Source: Orthonyx spaldingii
Taxonomy: Eukaryota > Chordata > Aves > Passeriformes > Orthonychidae
Direction: 5' to 3'
NCBI GenBank assembly: GCA_013397795.1
Contig: VZTJ01001391.1
Span: forward strand, 1,245,349-1,309,348
Length of the DNA stretch: 64,000 bases
Made by a program: the position numbers and the translations under genes. Position 1 is the stretch's first letter. Every line of letters begins with the position of its first letter. Positions 1 through 14,392 of this stretch are shown piece by piece. The notes beneath the pieces were generated by a model, which saw nothing but the letters and a program-made list of their open reading frames with translations, was not told where the DNA came from and made no database searches.

Positions 1-3000
1 CAACTGGTAACGTAATGTAGTGAGGGCACGTTTGAGGAAAGGAAAAGGACAAGTAGGTCTCACAGATGGTAGAACAGTTTTGTTTCTTTTTAAGGAACTC
101 GAAGAAGGGTTGCCAAGTTCCAGCCACAGAGCTGAAGTAGCTTTTCTCATCGGAAGACCAAAAAAAATATTGCACAGCTGAATGTACAGTGGTGGCTTTC
201 TCTGTCCTTTTCTGCCCATCCGTCCCTGTCCACAACTGCTTTGTGACTTGTGCTGGTGACCAGTGTGAATGAGAAGCATTTTTTAGAGAGTAATGCCTTT
301 ACAGCCCACTACAAGCATGATGTACATGGGCAAAGCTGTTGTATATTGAACACAGGCCCCCGATTCATGTTTCTTTTATTCATCTCTACCCTGTCATTGG
401 ACTATCTTTTTCCCATTCGTGTTTCTTTGAATTCTCTATCCCTGCTGCTCCCTGATTAACTAGGCTGTGTGCATTTCAAGTCTTCTAATGAAAATGAACA
501 GGCCATTAGTAAGATTCCCTGTCTGCAGCAGTATTTGCATCCCACCTCCACTTGCTTTCTTCTGTTTTGGAGCTTCTGTGTGAGTTGGCTAAGCAGGTTT
601 CAGTTCTTAGGAAAATTCAGATATTTCAGAGAACAGAAATTAGGAAACAAAGGATGAAAATCACAGAAGGTGAGCAGGAGATGATTTTTAAAAGGAGACA
701 GAAAAAAAACATAAGGAGAGGAGGATAAGCAGTAGTAAATGATAAGGGGAGACGTCTGAAAGGAAACAGTGAAGAACTATTAGATTCAGTGCAGTTTGGA
801 ATGATTCAGTCATGTTGACCATGAGCCCAGAAGAGAAACACAGGGAAAGAAGAGATGTGGAGAGACTAAAGGGGTCTTCAGAACTGGGTCAGTATATTTG
901 AAAAGTAGGGAAAAGCTTGATGCAACATCTTTGAAGAGCTGTTTTTAGCAAGAATGTTAATTCCCAACAGGAACTTCGACATGTTCGCTGACAGCAAGAG
1001 AAAGAAGATCACCTCCTTCTTCTGGTATTGAAATCTAGTTATGGTCTACAAACGGAAAAGATTAGGAAGGCTGGAGTAACTATTACTGCTGCAAAAGGAA
1101 CAAATTTGCCCAACACAGAACAGAGCTGGCTGTGAGTCTCACAAATCAGCCTTCCTGGTGGTAACTGAGTACTAGTCCCAGCTGAAAAAAGGACTAAAGA
1201 GGCATATGAACAGGAAAAGAAACAAACCAAAAGTTTAACTAAACAACTTAGTACATCAGGAAAAAAAAAAAAAAGGAAGGAGAGAGAAAGATCTTGGTTT
1301 GAGTTCAGGGTAAAAGTTCATGTAATTCTTGCTGTAACTGAGCCATTTCACACAGAACATCTGCAACTGTTCTAATGGTCCCCTTACACTTTGTCATTAA
1401 AATACCTCCAAGTGAGTAAAAATCTGATTTTTTTTTTTCTTCAGGTAAATTGCACTGTTTTGTACAAAAATCTCATAAATCTTTTCCCACTCAATCATTC
1501 CCCTTTTTATAGCCTAGAGACCAAAGCCCTTGGATGGATGTCCAAGAGCTGGATTGACAAAGTAACCTAAGCACTACTAAAGCTCTATGATACAAATCCC
1601 CACTGGTGGGGAGGATCATCAACCACAAGCTAAAAGTCTAAGCTTCTTGCATAATGAGTTGGATCCCTCCAGATAGTAATGAAGAGGCAGCACATGAGGG
1701 AAAACATCTCATGCAGCCAGCAATAAATGCCAACATGGTATTGTAAATCAGGAAGAGAAAGGAAGTAAATCTATGCCTTCCAGAGCCTAGAAAAGTGTGC
1801 TACCCACAGAGTATTGCATTAAAAAAACAAAACAAAAATTGGAAGCAATACTCACTGAGTCACTACCACTACCACTGCCTATTTCATGAAGAACCCAATG
1901 ACATTTGGTTTGGTCACACTGTACCCAACATTCTGGTTTTCTTAGGCAACACAGGCAGAGGAACATCTGATTTGTGGATCCTCAAAATGCTTGACTATGA
2001 AACAGGCATCCCACTACAGAGGGCTATCAAACTTAAAGCCTTGCTTAGTATGGTTCATAAAAGAAACATAAATGTATAAGAAATTTAAAAGTTGAGGGCA
2101 GAGGTGTCTACAGACTTCAGCTGCCTACAAGCTGGAAACTCTTTAAGAGGAATTTGAGGATCAGGAATTTTCTCTTGGTCCTCTGCTGTTGAGGTTAGAT
2201 GAGCTAAACTCCATATCTTTGAGGGATTTAGATCTGAGAGCTCTTTCCAGAGGCTTTCATTGAAGTAGAAGAGTGTAAATACTCTCTCACGTGCACATCA
2301 TTTGTTAGATATCTGCTTACTCCATTGTCTTTCTCAGGAGATGCAACTATACACAGTCATTCCTCAGGTACAAATGCTGTCAGATTGCACACAGAGCTTG
2401 TGCCTGCTGGCACTGACTGTACCAGAAGCTGTGCATGGAAATGGTATGTTTTCCAAAGCTGGAAACAGCTTTTGCATGCAGACTATTACCCCACAGTAAC
2501 ATTTCTGTGCAAGTATCATCAGAAGAGAATTTATTTCATTGGTTTTATTGCCTGGAATCATCTGGAAAGTACTGTGTCTAATCCCATTTAATCTAATAAT
2601 TAGTAAATTAGGCAGATAGTTTGCTATAAAGGAAACAATTTGATTCTGAGTAGTCCAGGATTAGAAACAATCCAGTACCCTTGGACTGAAGGTCTTCAGC
2701 TCTTACCAAAGTAGAGTGTGAAGAATCAAGTTAAGCCTCCGCTTTCTTGGAGACATTCTTTGTTTTCTTCTAGTTGTGCATAGGTTCAATCAGAAACTTC
2801 AAAGGATATTTTTATAAGGGCATATTGAAGGTAACATAGTGACTCCAGTGGAAAAAAAGTATTTGATAGAATATCAAAGGAAGTAAAGAATAGCCAGTTA
2901 TGGAAAAGAGACAGAAAAGAAACCCAGACAATGGAAGCATATGCAGAATCAACATCTTGGTGTTGCCATGAGTACAAGATGATAGACAGGATGGACTAAA

Positions 3001-5824
3001 TCTATGGGTAGCTCTAAAAGCCAGGGGGTGTTTCTCTTTTTTTAAAATCACAGTCAACACTAATAAAGCCGGAGAGCCACACAGACCTAAAATCAATGTG
3101 ATGAAAAAAAGGATCAGACCTCAGGAATGTAATTTAGATTTTAATTTGATGATGGAAGACAAGCCAGTGAAGGTGACACAGGACAAAGATGATAAAATTC
3201 CTGAAGAAAACAGCAGTCTAGTGACACCATTCTGGATGTCCTGCACTTTAGATAACAGACATGTAAATGGAGACATGAAAAAAGAAACTGTAATAGTCAA
3301 AAATGTAAATGATTAAAGCTTCAATAAAAATTTCAGCTGAGGAATCTGGTACCTAGTCACAAGTTAGAAGCTTACAATGAGTACAGTGTGGCAATTGTCA
3401 TTTCCTGCAATAAACTGTGCTTTCAGTTCAATAATACTTTTCTTGCACACTTTGCACAACAGATGAGCAGTTGACTTCTGCTGGTGGCATTGTGCTGGTG
3501 GTTACAATTCCAATACAGCTCATGCCTTTAGTAGGAGACTTGCTCCTTTGCCTCCTCCTTCTCCACTTCCCCCTCGTGCTCCAAAGACCTTCTCACACCT
3601 CAAGCCAATCTGTTCAGCCTCTGTGGGAACTCCTGTGGCAGAGGTAACTTGCATGCTCACCCCATGATCTGCTGTCCTGTGCCAGGACCAATGGAGAAAG
3701 GAAAAGCCATAGCTCTCAAATGCATTTGCACTATACTACAGACCTGAGGTCCTGTCGGAATACTGAATTCAGCTTCAATCTAATTTTCTGGTTCATTCAA
3801 CTTAGAGAAAGCTTACCAAATATTCAATCCTCCCTCTCATACTGAGAGTTTCCTATACTTACATCTCAAATGATCTTCCAACTGTGTGTACAAATATCTT
3901 TCTCTGAACCTGGAATAATTTTGATCTTTATGTACCCCCATGTGAGACAGCCTGAACTGCTGTCACACTGGTAGTTTGCTTTTTGCACTCTTCCGTATTC
4001 TGCTTCAACCTATTTTTCTTGAAAGACTGCATGGCATACATGACACCCTGCAGCATGACATTGCCGAAGTTCCTGTGTGAGAGATCATATATTACAGCCC
4101 AGTTTTACCATGAGTACTCAGCTGAGTGAATTAAACCTTTCCTCTTATCCTGACATAATTGGTATCTGTTTTCCCATCCAATTGACCCGTTCCTGTAATT
4201 GACTCTCACTATAAATGTTTTTTACTTTTTGAGGGCAGTGACCAAAGAAGCTCCAGAGCTCTGCTAAGATGGATCTGTGAGATCTTCACAGCCTCCATTA
4301 TCTGCCACCATCTGCAACATGCTGGTGTGATGTAGGAAAAAAGGAAGGAAACTTTGTGGATGCTGGCAGTCATCATTCAGTGAAGAAAGATGTGAAGTTC
4401 TTACTGGAGTTCAGAACACCAAAGTGTGGGAGCCACCACATAAACACAGCCCACTTGCAAGACCCATGACACAATAATCTAATGAATCATAAGATGTTTC
4501 AGTGGGTGTTTTTTAATGAAGTACATGAAATACAGAAACAGATGGAAACCATTGTGAGAGAGCCCAACAAAAAGGTCAAGCAAACAGCAAGAGAATTATT
4601 AAAAAATTGGCCCTGGGAAAAAAGAGAAATAGAGTGAGCACTGCTTGGGCAGGATACTCTCAGGAAAGGATGTTTGAAATTGCACTGCAAGAATTTGCCT
4701 TCTATTTTTTAATTTAAATTATGTTCCAGCATCAAGGTGGTCACGTACTTATGCCCCTGAAGAACTAGAATAGCAGCAAAACATGGGGAAGCCTAACTCT
4801 TCTCAGCCCTGAGAGTATTCACTCTTCTGTGGATAAATGTACCACAGAAATCACCTTTGCTTTTGCAAGCTGGAATTAAATATCCATTTTGACAAAATCT
4901 CTTCAAAATATCTGCGTGCTCAAAGAGGGGCAAGTCAAGTGGTTTTCTGAGTCACCTGTTTTCTTTCAGTGAAAATCTTTCAACAGGGAAGATGTACAAC
5001 AAATCTGACTCTTCCCAAAATAATTTGGATTTTGTCAGTCTTTTAAAAGAAAAAAAAAAACATTATCCATGTTTTTCAGCTACCAGAAATTAAGTTTTGT
5101 AAATGAAACTCTTTTTCTTAAGAAATTGAAAATGGTGAGACAAACCACACATACTTCTGACTGTAACTATTCCATTTGAAAGACGAAATAAAAAATGGAG
5201 GTTGGAGCACTTACTGATATAATTTAAAATCCTGCCAGGAATAGGCTGGCTGTTTCCCACTAGCATGATTTTCCATTCCCTTTACCTATCTCTGTATTCA
5301 ATAGAAAATGTATTTGAATGATAAACTCTACAAACAAGCCAAGTTCTTTTCTCTCCTAAGACTCAGTAAAACAGGAATTAGTTCATTCAATTTATTACAT
5401 ATTCCGGATTTGAACCAGTGAAAATCTGAGCAGAATTTGGCTGCGTGTCTCAGGTGTGTTCTTATTTACGATTGGTAACATGGTAATAATGAAAAAAGCC
5501 CAATGAAGAATTTCTAGGTGTGAATTGTGCTGCCCTGGCAGAAAGGGACAAAATGATCTATTTTTTTCTCATATTTGGCAGTGATAGAATTTTGTGGGGA
5601 TGACAAAATGTGTTCTTGATTGGAGCAGGATAGGCTGGGAAAGATTAGCCGAATGCCAGTTGGAGGAAGGCGGAGGATATCAGTGACATAGAGGGGCTTG
5701 GAGATATCTGCAAGGAACTAGAGGTCAAGGATCTCCCTCTGCACCATTTACTTCTCTAGCACTCACTGCTTTCACTCCATTTCTGCAGTCTATTGCGGTG
5801 CCTATAAAATGGCAGCCTGATCCT
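1..5824. other. Intergenic, no gene seen
   Basis: AT-rich single-copy-looking DNA. Frames are under 100 codons, overlap on several frames and match nothing recognised. Only a poly-A tract stands out. Confidence 0.7.
1261..1274 (+). repeat. Poly-A (14)
   Basis: Uninterrupted A run. No retrotransposon body is recognisable before it. Confidence 0.95.
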
Positions 5825-6010
5825 CTGGCATAACAGCTACTCCTCACAGGCCATCTGCAAACTTGCTGAAGTACACTCTGCTCCATCATCTAGGTAATTG
5901 ATGAAGTTATTAACCAATCTTGGACCCAGTATTGGCCTCTTGGATAAACTGCTAATTAGTGGCCATTGGTGGAGTACACTACTATTTACCCATTTTTTAG
6001 AGAGCCTCCC
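5825..6010 (-). mobile_element. Old CR1 LINE fragment (reverse transcriptase region), reverse orientation
   Basis: CATCTGCAAACTTGCTGAAG, then CATCATCTAGGTAATTGATG and GGACCCAGTATTGGCCTCTT match the reverse complement of CR1 sequence in the body of ORF2 as I know it from other bird copies. It is well diverged and short, with unclear ends. Confidence 0.75.
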
Positions 6011-9000
6011 AAACCCAGCAACATGAAAGAAAATAAAGTCATGTGCAGAGAATATGTACATGAACCTCCTTTCCCACCTACCCCCTGTTCTCAGCATCAA
6101 CAGGAGGGAACTGGAAACCATGCAAACAGAAGAGCCAAAGCTGCTAGAGCTGGTCTCATCACTCTAAATGAAGCATGGTGTACTATTAGGCAATCAGTCC
6201 TATTGGTTTTGCTAATATTTTGACACAGTGTCACATTATGCAGTGACATCAGTAAGGAGTATCTAACACACTAAATCACAATTGCACTCTGTAACATGCA
6301 ACTTCATTACAAAATCTCTGAGTAATAACTCTGTTCTCTGCAGCTGTTCTCACACTATTCAAAAATATAACCTCTTGACTGCTGCTGAACATAATCATAT
6401 TCACATGTCAAGCCAAGATGACACATACTAAACACCACAATGACGCATGGAAAGGTCTAGTACAGTGCTTCCTGTCTTTATGGCCATAACAGAGGATTAC
6501 CAAATGGATTATGTCCATTCTGCTCCAAAACACTGACCTCCAGTGGCCAAACCAGGTGTGAAATACAGCCTCTGCTTTAGGACAGATGTGTAATCCATGC
6601 AGGTCTTTCTAGTACTCCAAGTTGTGTGATGCAAACATTTTCGTAAATGGGTTTAGGATAGGGCAAATTTCTTCACTGAAATCTTACCTTACACCCCAGG
6701 TCTGCCTCAAAGCACAGTCCTGGCCAGAGCACATCCTACGAAATTGCGTGGGGGTTTCTTTTGTTTACCCATAACCAACAGCTGGACAAAACTGTTCACA
6801 GGTCTTGCAAAACAGATAGCTGCAGCTAAAAGGAGTAGGTTTTCAATGGCACTAATGGTCTAAATTCACACTAGCATTTCTTTTTCTGTCCTGAAGGCAC
6901 TTGTCCATGAGTTTGAACTGCTTTGACTCTAGAGCCTTTGATGTTTACTAGAAAATTACCACTGGGACAGTCCTGATTTTCAGTGATCTGTCCTACTGGC
7001 CCAGTAAAAAACTAGGAGCCCCTTAGAACAGCAAGATTCCAGAAGCAACTATGATGTTTTTCTCTGGGTACATGACAACATTTTACAAAGAATTCTCACA
7101 GCTAGGGGTGGGAATTGAAGAAAACCCCAGATGCGCGCATGTGTCTTTAAACAAACCCAGCTTTGGTTCACTGTATGCTTCCATGATAATTCCACATCAA
7201 TACTATCATGTGACATCTCAGCTCAGCCAGCATGGGAAAAATCTAGTGGGTTTCTCCCATCACTTCATGAGCCAACAAAAGATCTCACACTCAGCCTTTC
7301 AAAAGACGTGTAATGATGAAAGTCCCCTTTGCATTCCTGCAAAGGACTTTAATTCCTAGTGCTTCCAGGGCTCAAGCTGGGACAACTTGCAGTGACCTGG
7401 TGTGGCTTTCCTACCAACATGTGGCAAACCCATGGGCAGAGTTCTAGTCAAGAAAGTAATTGTGCAATTTAAATTTCTAACCCTGACCTCCTTTAGGCAT
7501 CTGTATTTAACTGAAAAACAATGAACTTTAAGCTTTTCTGTGATTTTGAACTTTCAAAAATGCAGTCTAGACACATTACAGATTATTAAAATGTTAGTCT
7601 TTTCTGGATTTTAATCACAAGTAGTCAACTGGAGGAGACATGGCAAAAACCCAAGGAGGCTCTGTTATTGTTCAACTCATTTCAGATACTTTTCATTTAA
7701 ATGCTGTAGGTTAGATGGCAAGTTATGGTTCTCAAAAAAATAAAGAATATGGTTTTACTTCACCCTAAACTTCAAGATCTCATGCTGAAGAGCAGTTACA
7801 AGACATAAAAATCTCCATTTATTCTGAGGTACAGGTACACAGAGCAGTTGCATGCAGTGCCCAGGCACCTGAGCTAACCAGCCCTCCTGGTTAAGGAGAG
7901 GCACCTGTGGCAGAAGTGGTGCAGTAGTACTGATACTCAGCATCCCCATTGGTACCAACCTTGTTTACGGTTCATGGCAGGCTCAGCAACCACGCTGTCC
8001 TGAGGTGTACTCCACAACAAAGTCCGGGTGTGCTGGAAGACCCATTGCCCTGCAGGGCTATATTTGTATACACCAGGAGAGGCCAGAATATGCAGCTAGG
8101 TGGGTAAAAGTGTAGTTGGAACAGTCTCATCCACAGATACAAACCCCAGGCATGAGAGACTAAGTATATCCTCAGTGACAGTTTGTGTGTGTATGTGTAC
8201 ATGTGGGGAATTATGGGCAAGGATCCCACCTCGACCATTGCTACTTCTCCGCCTAAAGCCTTTGCATGATGTTGGCAGGGGTGCTGCTGCATTTGTAGTT
8301 GCAAAGGGCTGCAGTACTGCAGGAAGCTACCTTGAAAATCTTATTCTGGAATAAGGAATGACTGGTTACTTCAGGCTAGAAATGTCAGTTTTTGAAAGGG
8401 AATATATACAGAGGCACATGTATCCTAAGCATCTTGCTCTCTCTTTCTGTATGGATACATAGATGAGATAGTCACTAAATATAGTAGTTGTTAAGTAGAA
8501 AGTGTATTGTTGTTTTAAAATCAGGAAGTAATACATTCTCTCCATTTTTCAGTATTTACTTTTATGGATTCTAATGTACATTCAAAAACCACGTTTCATA
8601 CATGAGTACTGTCAATGATTACAGGGTTTTTTCCCTTTTTCCTAGAACTGTCTTTCACGTAATGCCTTCCAGACTAGCTCAGCTTTCATAAACAGTGTAG
8701 TGAAACTATAATAGCATTGCTGCAGGTTGGTTGAGAGTAAAGCCATATTAACTCTGATTGGCTGTCGGCTTGACAAAATATGCCAGCAGTATGATGCAAG
8801 GTGACTCTTTTACTTTTTTTTTCCTTTTTCCCCCCAGCACCATCCAAATTTCTTTCTCTTTTCCAGAGTATTATATCATTTGCCAATGTTTTTTTCCAGT
8901 GCACTTAGCATAATATATCCCTTAAGCAGAGAAATAGCTATATTTTGACATTTGGCAAAGAAAAAACTCAGAGTATAATGACTAAAAAACAAAGACAACC

Positions 9001-10896
9001 AGAGTTGTCTTCTGAAAGGTGCACAAAGAATATATACTTATGACTGCAGGCCAAGCTTTTCAGATCTGGAGGCCTAAAATTAAACACTGAATGAAGAGTG
9101 GTCCTGGTTTGCATCACCATATAGAACATCCTAAAAGTAAGACCACATTCATGAGGAAGAACTAGACAAGAGGCATTTGGCTTTACTGTTTACTCTGGGT
9201 TTTGTGTGCTTTTTAATAATTCAGTCAAACGTAAATGGCCTCCTTAGAGGAGGGAACAGATTGCTAGCTGAAGGATTATTCTTCAAATGTCATATATAAT
9301 CTCACAAGAAAACAAACTCCTTGGCATTCTTACAGTTTCTTAACGCATTCCAAGTGCCATCATAGCCAACAGTAAGGAAAGGTAGAAAGAATCTCAAATA
9401 GGTTCTGGAAACAAAACCAGAGGAACAACATTAAGCACAGACTTCCAACATAATTAAAGGCTAGGAAGCCTTTGGTTGGTAGATGAGCATTTGAATTAAT
9501 GAGTTCATAAATAGAGCTGGCCAGGGAGATGAATTTCCATTCTGTGATAATTTCCAAATTACCAGAATACTTTTCATCCTGCTTTGGGAGGAAAAGCCAA
9601 ACACTGGAAATTTTTCACAGAACTGAAGTCCAGCCATATTTAGTTTCAGAAACTCTTAAACACAAGGTGTTTCCAAAATGAAATGTGTTTCCTAAGTTTG
9701 CTGGCAGTCACCAGCTGGATTGAACACAATTGTTGTTAATAGTAATGGTAACAGCTGTGCATTATTGAATGCTAGTCTAAAATCTGTTAGTGTACGGCTT
9801 CTGCATAACCACCATGATATTACTGTACTAATTGCAGTCTGCACTGGCCAGAGTTCCCCCAATACCAGCTCCAGAGAAGCTCAAAGCGAGCTGTGGAACT
9901 TAAGAGGGCCCGTGACCTTCAACCTGAGGTCATTCATGCAGTTGAAATGGTTCAGAGACATGACACTTGGAAATTCACCACAGACTTCCCATCCCGAGGC
10001 ATGGAGATCCCTGCATCCAGGATGGACAGTTTATCCAGCTAATTGGAAACTTCGGAGCTTCCCAGTCCCCAGTTCATCCTTTAGATACCTGTAGGAGGCA
10101 GGAAAGGGACTGACTAGGAAAGCTGGCAAGTTTCTAACTGAAGCCTGCACAGCATTTAAAGTTCAGTTCCCACCTGTCATCCATCAGCATGTGAAAAAGG
10201 TCTGTCCAGCTGCTTCCCCACACTCTTTGCCACCCTTCCTACGTAGGAAGCACCGTGCTAAGGCTGTGTGCAGTCCATTTGCTCTGGCAGCCTGCTCTGG
10301 CTGCGTTGGAAAGGATACGTCCTTGGAGCACCTGCCTGTGCAACACTGCTCCACAGAAATAAAACCTTATGTGACCCAAACACTTTGAAGTCTACAACAT
10401 GAAACCAGAAATGTCATACATCCTACTTTACAAAATAAGCAGCAGCAAATTCTATTCTTACCAAAGAGCCTATTCTGTTTCCTTTATTTTACCAATGGGT
10501 CAGCTGACGTCTATACCATTAGACTCTTCATTCTCTGCCAAGATTATAGTCTCACTGGTCCCTGTAAAACCTCATAGAGAAATAAAAACCAAAACCACCT
10601 GATTGGTTATGAATTCTCTATCATCCATTTGATATCTGTGGCTCAATCTATTCCAGTCTGCTTGCTTTTGCTCACTCTGTGAAAAGGACAGACTCACTGC
10701 AGAATCTAAAATCTGAGCAACTGGTCATTTCAAACAAGATCAGTTTTTGTGAAAGACAGAGGAGATAATGTGTCAGCTCCCTTACAGTCTGTGAGGATAA
10801 GATGAATGTTTCCTAGGCAGACTCACACAGCATGATTAAAGGGGCTTTTCATATTAGAAGTCTTGAGTTACCCCAAAACACCTCTATCTGATGCTT
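6011..10896. other. Intergenic, no gene seen
   Basis: No repeat family or conserved frame recognised. A 124-codon frame at 9720-10094 begins at TTG and looks like chance. A slightly GC-richer part at 7800-8300 is unexplained. Confidence 0.65.
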
Positions 10897-11171
10897 TGTG
10901 ATGGGTCGAACCTGTCTGGCTGCCAGGTGCCCACCAAAGCTGCTCTATCACTCCCCTAAACTGGACAGGGGAGAGAAAATAAAGCAAAAACCTCATGGGT
11001 CAAGATAAGGACAGGGAGAGGTCACTCACCAATTCTAGTCTGGGGCAAAGCAGGCATCACTTGGGGAAATTCTTTAATTAGTTACCAATCAGCTTGGAAT
11101 AGTATAATGAAAAAACAACCCCAAAATTTAAAAATACCTTCCCTCCCCTCCTTCTTCCTGGGACTAATTTT
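10897..11171. mobile_element. ERV-type LTR fragment, first type
   Basis: It starts TGTGATGGGTCGAACCTGTC and contains CTGGACAGGGGAGAGAAAAT and AAGATAAGGACAGGGAGAGG, a repeat I know from many bird genomes as an endogenous-retrovirus-type LTR. It stops abruptly at about 11171, where another LTR begins. No internal retroviral genes are present. The family name is not certain from sequence alone. Confidence 0.75.
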
Positions 11172-11625
11172 TGTCATGGTTTAACCCCAGTTGCCAAATA
11201 GCCACCACAGCCACTCTCACTCTCTCTTGGGGAATGGGGGAGAGAATTGAAAGAGTAAAAGTGAGAACACTTGAGGGTTGAAATAAAGACAGTTTAATGG
11301 GAAATCAAAAGCCGTGCACACAAACAAAACAAAACAAAACAAGGAATTCGTTCACCATTTCCCATGGACAGGCAGGTGTTCAGACATCTCCAGGAAAGCA
11401 GGGCTCTATCACACATAATGCTTATTTGGAAAGATGAACAGCATCACCCCCAATGTGCTCCACTGTGCACCTCCATGGGTTGCAGAGGGACAGCTGCCTC
11501 ACCATGGTCCTCACCACAGGCTGCAGAAGAATCTCAGCTCTGGTGCCCGGAGCATGTCCTCCTTCACCTTCCTCACTGATCTGGGAGTGAGTCTGCAGAG
11601 TTGTTTCTCACAGAAGCCACCCCTG
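11172..11625. mobile_element. ERV-type LTR fragment, second type
   Basis: It starts TGTCATGGTTTAACCCCAGT and runs through GGGAGAGAATTGAAAGAGTA, ATAAAGACAGTTTAATGGGA, a CAAAA run and CAGGTGTTCAGACATCTCCA, a widespread bird LTR with the usual order of blocks. The AATAAA on the plus strand hints at plus orientation. It is a solo remnant with no gag, pol or env sequence next to it. Confidence 0.8.
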
Positions 11626-12689
11626 TAGCCCTCCACCACTGAAACCTCACCATGCAAAATCAATACATGACTCTCTATTTTTCTAATAGAGGCACATAGC
11701 CTCTCAACCAAAGTGCTGCTTTCCTGGCTCCCTAAAAACGTCTGCATCCTTTCTCAAGCAGAAATTCCATCCCCTTAGTGTTTCTTGTAATGCTGTCAGT
11801 AAGTCGTGCTTAAATTTTGGCAAGTTGTTTCTGACTGTCTCTTCTATCCAGACCACAAACTGTTTAAATTCTCCTCCTAGAGACTCCTCCAACATCAGAA
11901 AGTTGCAGAAAGATGGCAGAAAGCTCCATTTCCAGCTATCTTTAAGAATTAATTAAGTGTACAAGTTGGGCCATGGACCACCCGGGCAAGGCTTTGTTGC
12001 CAAAAGAACCACACAGTCAGTTAGGCATGACTTAGAAGCTTAGGACAAAAGACTGGGAGGAGCACCAAATCCAGTTTCCTTTTACTTAAGGAAGTAGTTT
12101 ACTATCATTCCAGTCCTGCAATTATCATGTAATTCAATTTCTTCTCAGCCTTCCTTTTGGTAGGCTAAACAAACAAAACTATCTTGGAGTTTGTCTACAT
12201 CTGAGTCACAGTGCCAGCCTGAGCAGCCACAAGCCAGGTCTGACCCTGGGGCCCTGTCAAATCCTTCACACGCACTGGGCTGGAGTTAATGCTGAGAGGC
12301 TGGGCAGGTTGTCTTGGGCAGAACTCTGGGCTAATGCTGCTCTATGGCTCTTCTGGGTGTTCCTTGGGAGATTTTTAATGAGACTACCTCATGAGATGTT
12401 GCCCTGCCAGGGGCTTCAGAGCTGCTAAACATGGACCCAGTGATGGACAGGAGAGGAGCTGGCATACCCCAGTGAGATGGGAGATGGCTTCTGCTCCACT
12501 GAAAAACCATGCAATGCCTGTTTGGCATGTGCCAGACTTTTCTTGGGAAAGGCAGTCTCACAAAACCTGGATGCAAGCCAGATTGGTTCTCCTGACAGAC
12601 AGTGTGTGGCCCTCAAACATGGAGAACCACAATTCCAGGTCATCAACAGGTGCTCTTAAAACAATATTATCTTTCTCAGTCAATGATTT
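11626..12689. other. Intergenic, no gene seen
   Basis: Between the LTR fragments and the L3 relic. The moderately GC-rich part at 12180-12650 has overlapping frames on both strands, none convincing. Confidence 0.6.
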
Positions 12690-13215
12690 CTACTGGAAAT
12701 ATTAAGTAAAATTGGCCCAACATAGATCCTTTATGACTGCCTCCAGTAACTTCCTGTTAGGCTCAGAGTTTGCTTTTAAGCAAAACCCATGAAGTTTTCC
12801 TTTTAGCCAGCTCCTTATTCACCTTGCAATTTTTCTTCTAATTCCCATTTATTTCAGTTTAACTAGTAATTTCCTATGTGGCAGCATATCAAACACTTTA
12901 CTGAAATCCAGATAGATCTACTGTATTTCTCTAGTCTAAAAATCCATTTTTATTAAAGAAAAATATTGGGCTAAACTTCAAGATCAGTCTCTGGTAACCT
13001 AATATTGCATTTTATCCTATTTTCCTTTTACCTCCATGTGCTTAATTATTTTTTCTTTAAAATTATTCCTCAGTCTTTTAATATACTTCAGGCTATGCTA
13101 ATATGTTTGACATTACCCAGAACTTTTCCCCCTCTTTTCTGTTCTCCATTTGCACAATACTACCAATTAGCTCAACTTATTAAATATCATTGTTAATTGG
13201 TTTTGAAATCCAGTG
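12690..13215 (-). mobile_element. Ancient L3/CR1-type LINE relic
   Basis: Read on the minus strand, 12870-12920 encodes IYLDFSKVFDMLPHR, the YLDFSKAFD box of CR1/L3-clade reverse transcriptases. The order of blocks on both sides (GGCCCAACATAGATCC before it, TTATCCTATTTTCCTTTTAC after it) fits the L3 family known from amniotes. It is very diverged, with many stops and indels, as expected for an insertion older than birds. Confidence 0.8.
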
Positions 13216-14392
13216 CCTTCACAGTTTAGGCTAAAATTTAAGCTCAATGACTTTTGCTTCCAACTCAAGTGCTTCAATTTTTGCTTGAGTCTTTTCAGAT
13301 GTTAGCTGTGCTGTGTTTGGACCCTTGTGCTGCGTCACTGCCTTATTAAAAGCTGAGGCTCCTTGTTTCACAAATTGTGCTGCTAGCCCCAGGTCTGTGC
13401 AGCCACAAAGCCATCTTAGAATGTCTCCAGTTCAGAGTGATTTTGTTCTGTGTGGTGACACAGCTTGCTAAGGGAACGTTTACTTGCTGTTTATACATGT
13501 GTTACTGGGATTGTTTATTCAGAACATTGTACACCTCTGATGTGTAACACGTTGGGTTGGTTGAGAGCATTATATTTCTCACTGTTTTAAAATCACAAAT
13601 AATTTAGCATTGTCTGTACTCATAGAAGTACACAGCACGTAGGGAAAGTTGACATCTACTGAAGTTGTGTGTAGGTCTTGGAATAATCTGCAACACCATG
13701 GCATTCATTTTGATGTTTTAAATATTAGACTGATAACAGAGCTCTTAACAAAGCACAGTACCACAACTTTATGGCAGCTATATGACTAAATCACATGTGA
13801 ACTTGTTGTTCTTGAAAAGGCCAAAGAGCTCTTAAATTCTGGATTTCTATCAGATTAAGAAACAAAAAACAAAACAAACGTTCTTGTTCTTTGTTCCTTA
13901 TTGACTAGATAATAGGAGGTTACTTTGAAATGACTTTGTACAATTGTTATTATTGGGAGGCTGTTTTCTACAGCACAGACTTCAGAGTCTGCAAAACAGT
14001 TCTCAACCTTTTATACTGAAAATAGGTTTGGTTTGAAAAAGAAACCAAAATTAATGCCAAGATCAAAGAAGTTTTCAGTAACTTTTTGCCCCATACCTTT
14101 CTAAAGCACCTGCAGTGATACAGGAAGAAAAAAATAAAAATCAACTTCTTTGCAGGATTCTCAGCACAGGCTGTTAGTGAGCCGTTGTGGAAAAGTGCAG
14201 ACAAATACACACACAAACCCATAGACATACACACACAGCAAGCAAGAGGGACCAAAAGAGCAGGTTACCCTGACAATAAAGTGATGTTAGCCAAATGTGA
14301 CCTAATTTCTCCACAGAACTATCCAGGCAGAATTGCTTCCAAGGGATTTGCTTACACAGAGAAAAATCCTCTTTTTGATATCTTTGTGCTGA

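Noticed and set aside
9720..10094. 124-codon plus-strand frame
   Set aside because: The first codon is TTG, there is no conserved motif, and no supporting signals lie around it.
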